Origin: Xestospongia muta
Lineage: Eukaryota > Porifera > Demospongiae > Haplosclerida > Petrosiidae
Assembly (NCBI GenBank): GCA_963693285.1
Contig: OY848919.1
Coordinates: forward strand, 8,861,461 to 8,925,460
Direction of reading: 5' to 3'
DNA: 64,000 nt
The notes beneath the pieces were generated by a model. That model was not told the DNA's origin and made no database searches. It saw only the letters and a program-made list of their open reading frames with translations. Positions 60,701 through 64,000 of this stretch are shown piece after piece. Each line of letters opens with the position of its first letter. The first letter of the stretch is position 1. The translations under genes and the position numbers were made by a program.

Positions 60701-60945
60701 CTGTGTTTGGGAAGCTGCTCAATATATTTGTCATTAATTATAATGAAGTTTATTTTGAAGTACAAGTTTTAAACACATTAGAATTTAATTATCACTATCA
60801 TTGTTTTGTCGTTCAAATGTCCTCAGTAAAATCCACTGTCAAATACAATAATCTTTTTTCATTCCAACCACATCAAATTAGAACAATGCCTGTTTGTCAT
60901 TCAATCATACACTGTATAGTTCCTAAATATTATTTTAGATCTTAA
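57761..60945 (+). pseudogene. Multi-exon transposon-like protein (C2H2 start, YYDDLEVCNPLGS family), broken
   Basis: Exons with GT-AG borders: 57761-58359, 58411-58560, 58623-59012, 59068-about 59523, then parts at 59730-59994, 60069-60260 and 60309-60374, and a tail at 60625-60820. The start has CPLCSFMVPSLVYLLKHV and, after a shift, GCQKQFRKSEVYRNH, a degenerate zinc finger. Blocks MGHNLDNGI, FLYYDDLEVCNPLGSKR, KGCRHCLAL, MHDVLEGTKAYL, PEMHYIVHMPRLIL and FGPLRQHWTMHFEGKHSYF follow the order of a large invertebrate family of transposon-derived proteins, which I place near CACTA/tnp2-type transposases by memory. Defects: a shift in exon 1, a stop near 59524, a shift in a T run near 59810 and a stop replacing Lys near 60127. 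It is not functional as read. Confidence 0.75.
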
Positions 60946-61299
60946 TTTTAATGAATTAATAATGAAAATCTTAATAAATGAATTAATAATAAATAAATAA
61001 TTCATCATAATTAAGGATTCATGAGTTAGCAAAGTAAAAGGCAGAGTATATTATGTCGTCACTGATTCAAATTTTATGTCGAATGCGTGTGTTCGGTACT
61101 GTACCTCTATTTACACCTCACTGCTTTACCTTACACCCTATAGTATATTTACACCCCTAAAACAAGAATAAGTTACTCCCTGGTATACGATATTTACTCC
61201 TGGTTTTTAACAGTGTATAACAAAATCATTGTACTACAGTAGGTAAGCTGTTGAGTTTTTATTGTAAGTGTTTTACTTTATGGAAGTTTATTGCTAGAA

Positions 61300-61372
<73 letters not shown>

Positions 61373-62568
61373 TAATTATATATACATAGATCTAGCATAC
61401 AGTGATCTTACGTATGTACACTCCTCAATATTAAATTGTTAGGCTGGTTGATTCTCGCCTACAATAATATTGTGTCTTGCATAATTCTGCTATGCATATC
61501 ACAGGAAAATGATATTTAATTCCAACTGTTGTTTTTCCAATTCTTTGCAATGTTTTTTATCGTCTTCATGACTCTAAGCAAACTGTAATCCAGTTCAAGT
61601 CCATGGCCACTTTGATTACTTAATTCACTGTAAAAATTAATTGATTGATTTAACTGATACATGGTAATACAAGTTGCACATGCAAAATATAAACATAGTA
61701 CTGTTTTGAATACTAATGTACTATGAAACTGATGGTTATGTGGCTACATAAGCAGTAGTACATTAGTAATGAAATAGTATTATGATTGCTTTTTTAAAAC
61801 AAAAATCAGTTTGCAATTGCAAACTATATTGGCTGTAAGATACATTAAATTTGTTCCTCTGTCATTTGTTTATGTATTTTCAAATTACAAAGAATGAACC
61901 CTTTATTGTTTCATCTAAGACATTAAAAAAGAACATTTGTTGATCGTGAGATTACATCTTACAAAAAGAAAGGATAAATACAATGATTAAATATTCCGTG
62001 TTTCTTCTTGATGAAGAGATATATCAGCAAAGTAGGTTCTATTTCAAAGTGATAATCATTATAAAGAAAATTTCTTATAATTAAATCAAATAATATTGTG
62101 ATATAGTGTTGGTGCATTGTTTGAGTTTATTAATCCTGATTAATTGACTATTTATGCATGATATTCTAGAAGATAAGAAAGACATTATAACTCGTTGTAT
62201 GACCTTACAACAGGTATAACTCATGTACTTGGAGACCATAATTCTTTCTATCTTTTATTATACATTATAGCCACTTACTGAATTAAGAGGTCTTGAATAC
62301 GAAATTAACAACTACATTGGATTTCAATGGGTGGAGAGACAAAATTATTATTAATATTAATCAAATTATCACAGACATTTTATGTTGTCGTTCTTTAATG
62401 TACTGTAGTCTGTAGTCATGCTGTCAAAGATAAAAATAGCAATAAGACACAATATTTACTAATTCCACTTTTATTTATGACTTAATTTGGACTACTATAT
62501 GCAAGAGTTAAGTACAATTTTAAAATCTAATATTGATATATATAGGCTATAACTACCAGTAAGTCGTT
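60946..62568. other. AT-rich non-coding stretch
   Basis: No gene seen. Contains the long TA microsatellite at 61302-61386. Confidence 0.5.
61302..61386. repeat. (TA)n microsatellite, ~80 bp
   Basis: Nearly uninterrupted AT dinucleotides with one G (ATGTAT) and one short break near the right end. Confidence 0.95.
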
Positions 62569-62682
62569 GCTACAGATCCCTTTGGAATGGGTTTGGATTG
62601 TCCAGATGACAGTAGAATTATTAACTGGGACCTCCATAAGATTTGGAGGATCACATTCAAGAGACTGGAGGAGCAGGATGGT
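62569..62682 (+). pseudogene. RecQ-like helicase fragment (motif V-VI region)
   Basis: The frame reads ATDPFGMGLDCPDDSRIINW and ends RLEEQDG. AT.. FGMG.DCPD...IINW is the signature of RecQ helicase motif V, and the last residues correspond to a changed motif VI (QE.GR.GRDG). Nothing before or after continues the domain. It complements the N-terminal RecQ fragment at 16502-16722 but is too far away to be the same copy. Confidence 0.65.
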
Positions 62683-64000
62683 ATCAATTTTAAAAAACTG
62701 CATATATGTCATTATTTTATTCAAAATGAGAAATTAGTCATGAATATGTAGAGTACTACGAACATGCAATTATTGTGAAAACAGAACAGTTTGTAGATGT
62801 GTATATATTACTATTTAGTGATTTTCAAGTGCCTGTACGATGTACATGTACATTGTTAACCTTAAGCTTATTATAATAAATGGTTCAATTGTATGTTTTT
62901 ACAATCTGAAATCTTATCCAATTATTAATGTAGTAGGTATTTTAGGTCCTTTGGTACAATATTAATAAGATCATCTACAGCTTAGTGAAACTTCAGAGAT
63001 AAGACCTATAATAATATTTATATTAAATATTTATGGAGGTCTAGCTGGTATTATTATAGTTACAACTTCTTTACTATTATATATTAAATAATTTCTGATT
63101 ATAATTTCAAATCATTGCTGCTTCGTATGTCAATAGAGGACTTGTGATGGAAAAGTTGCATCAAATTACATCATTGTTATTATTGTATGTCAATAAATGT
63201 ATTTGTTATGGACAATTTACATCTTCTCTACAACTCTTTAACAATAATGCTTGTTAACTTGATGGAAATATAATCAGCTCAACTATAGTATAGCAGTAAT
63301 TGGTTTTTGATAGTAATTTTATTATGTTGGTAAATACATATCATATTGCCATCATTTAACATAGCATATCTGAATGTATTTTCCATCAAAGAATACATCA
63401 ATAAACCAATAGTGAGTTTCTGGATGACATTAACCGACAGTAAAAGAATTGTACCAAAAAAACATTGGAAAGAATTGGAAAAACAACTGTTAGAAATAAG
63501 TACCATTTTAAGGCTTGAATGTAAATGACAATGTTATGTATTCAGGTGTGTCGATTGAGTGTGAGTATTACCGTCAGTTTTGATGTAGATGTGTCTTCCT
63601 TACCTAGCAAAAGGCTATACATGTTCATTTTTATAGTTCATGTCTTTTTATTGCTGGGTATTAGACCTTTGAATCTATGCAAAAAGTGATATTAAAATGG
63701 GTCATGTAAATGCGAGTGTTATCATTGGTTGTTTTGATGTGGGTTTGTCTTCCCCATCCATCAATAAATTCATTTGTTCATTTTAGTACATTCTTATGTT
63801 GTTGACTATCTAGCGCATTTCTTGTGAACTGTTGTAATAATGTATATTCACCAATCACTCACATTGAATGATGGCACTTTGTGTATTGCAAACCATTAAC
63901 ATCACGTGTTTGCACATAAGAATGTGAAGCTTGTCACTGTTAGGCTAACTTAAGCTGACTGCTTCATCTCAGCAATGAAATTCATGTATATACATGCGTA
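62683..64000. repeat. Non-coding end of window with a diverged ~150-bp duplication
   Basis: No gene recognised. Two diverged copies, starting near 63559 (GTGTGAGTATTACC...GATGTAGATGTGTCTTCC) and 63709 (ATGCGAGTGTTATC...GATGTGGGTTTGTCTTCC), sit about 150 bp apart. A smaller pair (TATGTCAATA...TTGTGATGGA / TTGTTATGGA) lies near 63127-63220. Confidence 0.45.

Noticed and set aside
61251..61442. Small reading frame of alternating Tyr and Ile
   Set aside because: Simply a translation of the TA microsatellite.

Overview
The window is eukaryotic DNA: AT-rich, with many short GT-AG introns, multi-exon genes, MITEs and decayed transposons. The protein families (Roc-COR GTPases joined to death-fold, ankyrin, LRR and ZU5 modules) and the small introns suggest a marine invertebrate, most likely a demosponge such as Amphimedon. 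That species call is inference; no species marker was read directly.

The core is a cluster of four related ROCO-type genes (P-loop GTPase followed by a COR domain) in alternating orientation. They are gene A (minus, 7159-12469: ankyrin repeats, Roc-COR, CARD-like), gene B (plus, 21966-27730: CARD-like, Roc-COR, death domain), gene D (minus, 33024-43002: unknown N-terminal domain, LRR, ZU5-like, Roc-COR, two death domains, basic tail) and gene C (plus, 48224-55653: death domain, second helical death-fold-like domain, Roc-COR, death domain, basic tail). Remnants of further copies lie at 28.24-28.97 kb, 47.73-47.99 kb and 56.62-57.66 kb, so the cluster is still duplicating and decaying. Exon models for A, B and D, rebuilt from splice sites, each sum to a whole number of codons. 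Gene C carries one frameshift. The signalling core is shared while the N-terminal modules differ, which is the layout expected of a diversified intracellular receptor or cell-death family. Genes B, C and D share a promoter module (CCxCCCTAATTA then GAGCATGCGCAG) 34-76 bp before the start codon.

The rest is mobile-element territory. 0-1 kb: broken hAT transposase. 4.86-5.4 kb: DDE_Tnp_4 fragment. 13.9 kb: HTH transposase fragment. 16.3-17.6 kb: a 1.2-kb inverted-repeat element with 9-bp target duplications, carrying a RecQ-like fragment and a second, nested 0.6-kb element that also has 9-bp duplications. 18.4-19.2 kb: broken MULE transposase. 29.3-32.7 kb: degraded repeats. 43.2-44.3 kb: THAP domain and a convergent element gene. 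44.6-45.0 kb: MITE with 9-bp duplications. 45.7-46.6 kb: diverged ~150-bp tandem repeat. 46.9 kb: BRCT fragment. 57.8-60.9 kb: broken multi-exon transposon protein. 62.6 kb: RecQ fragment. No rRNA, tRNA or CRISPR was recognised.
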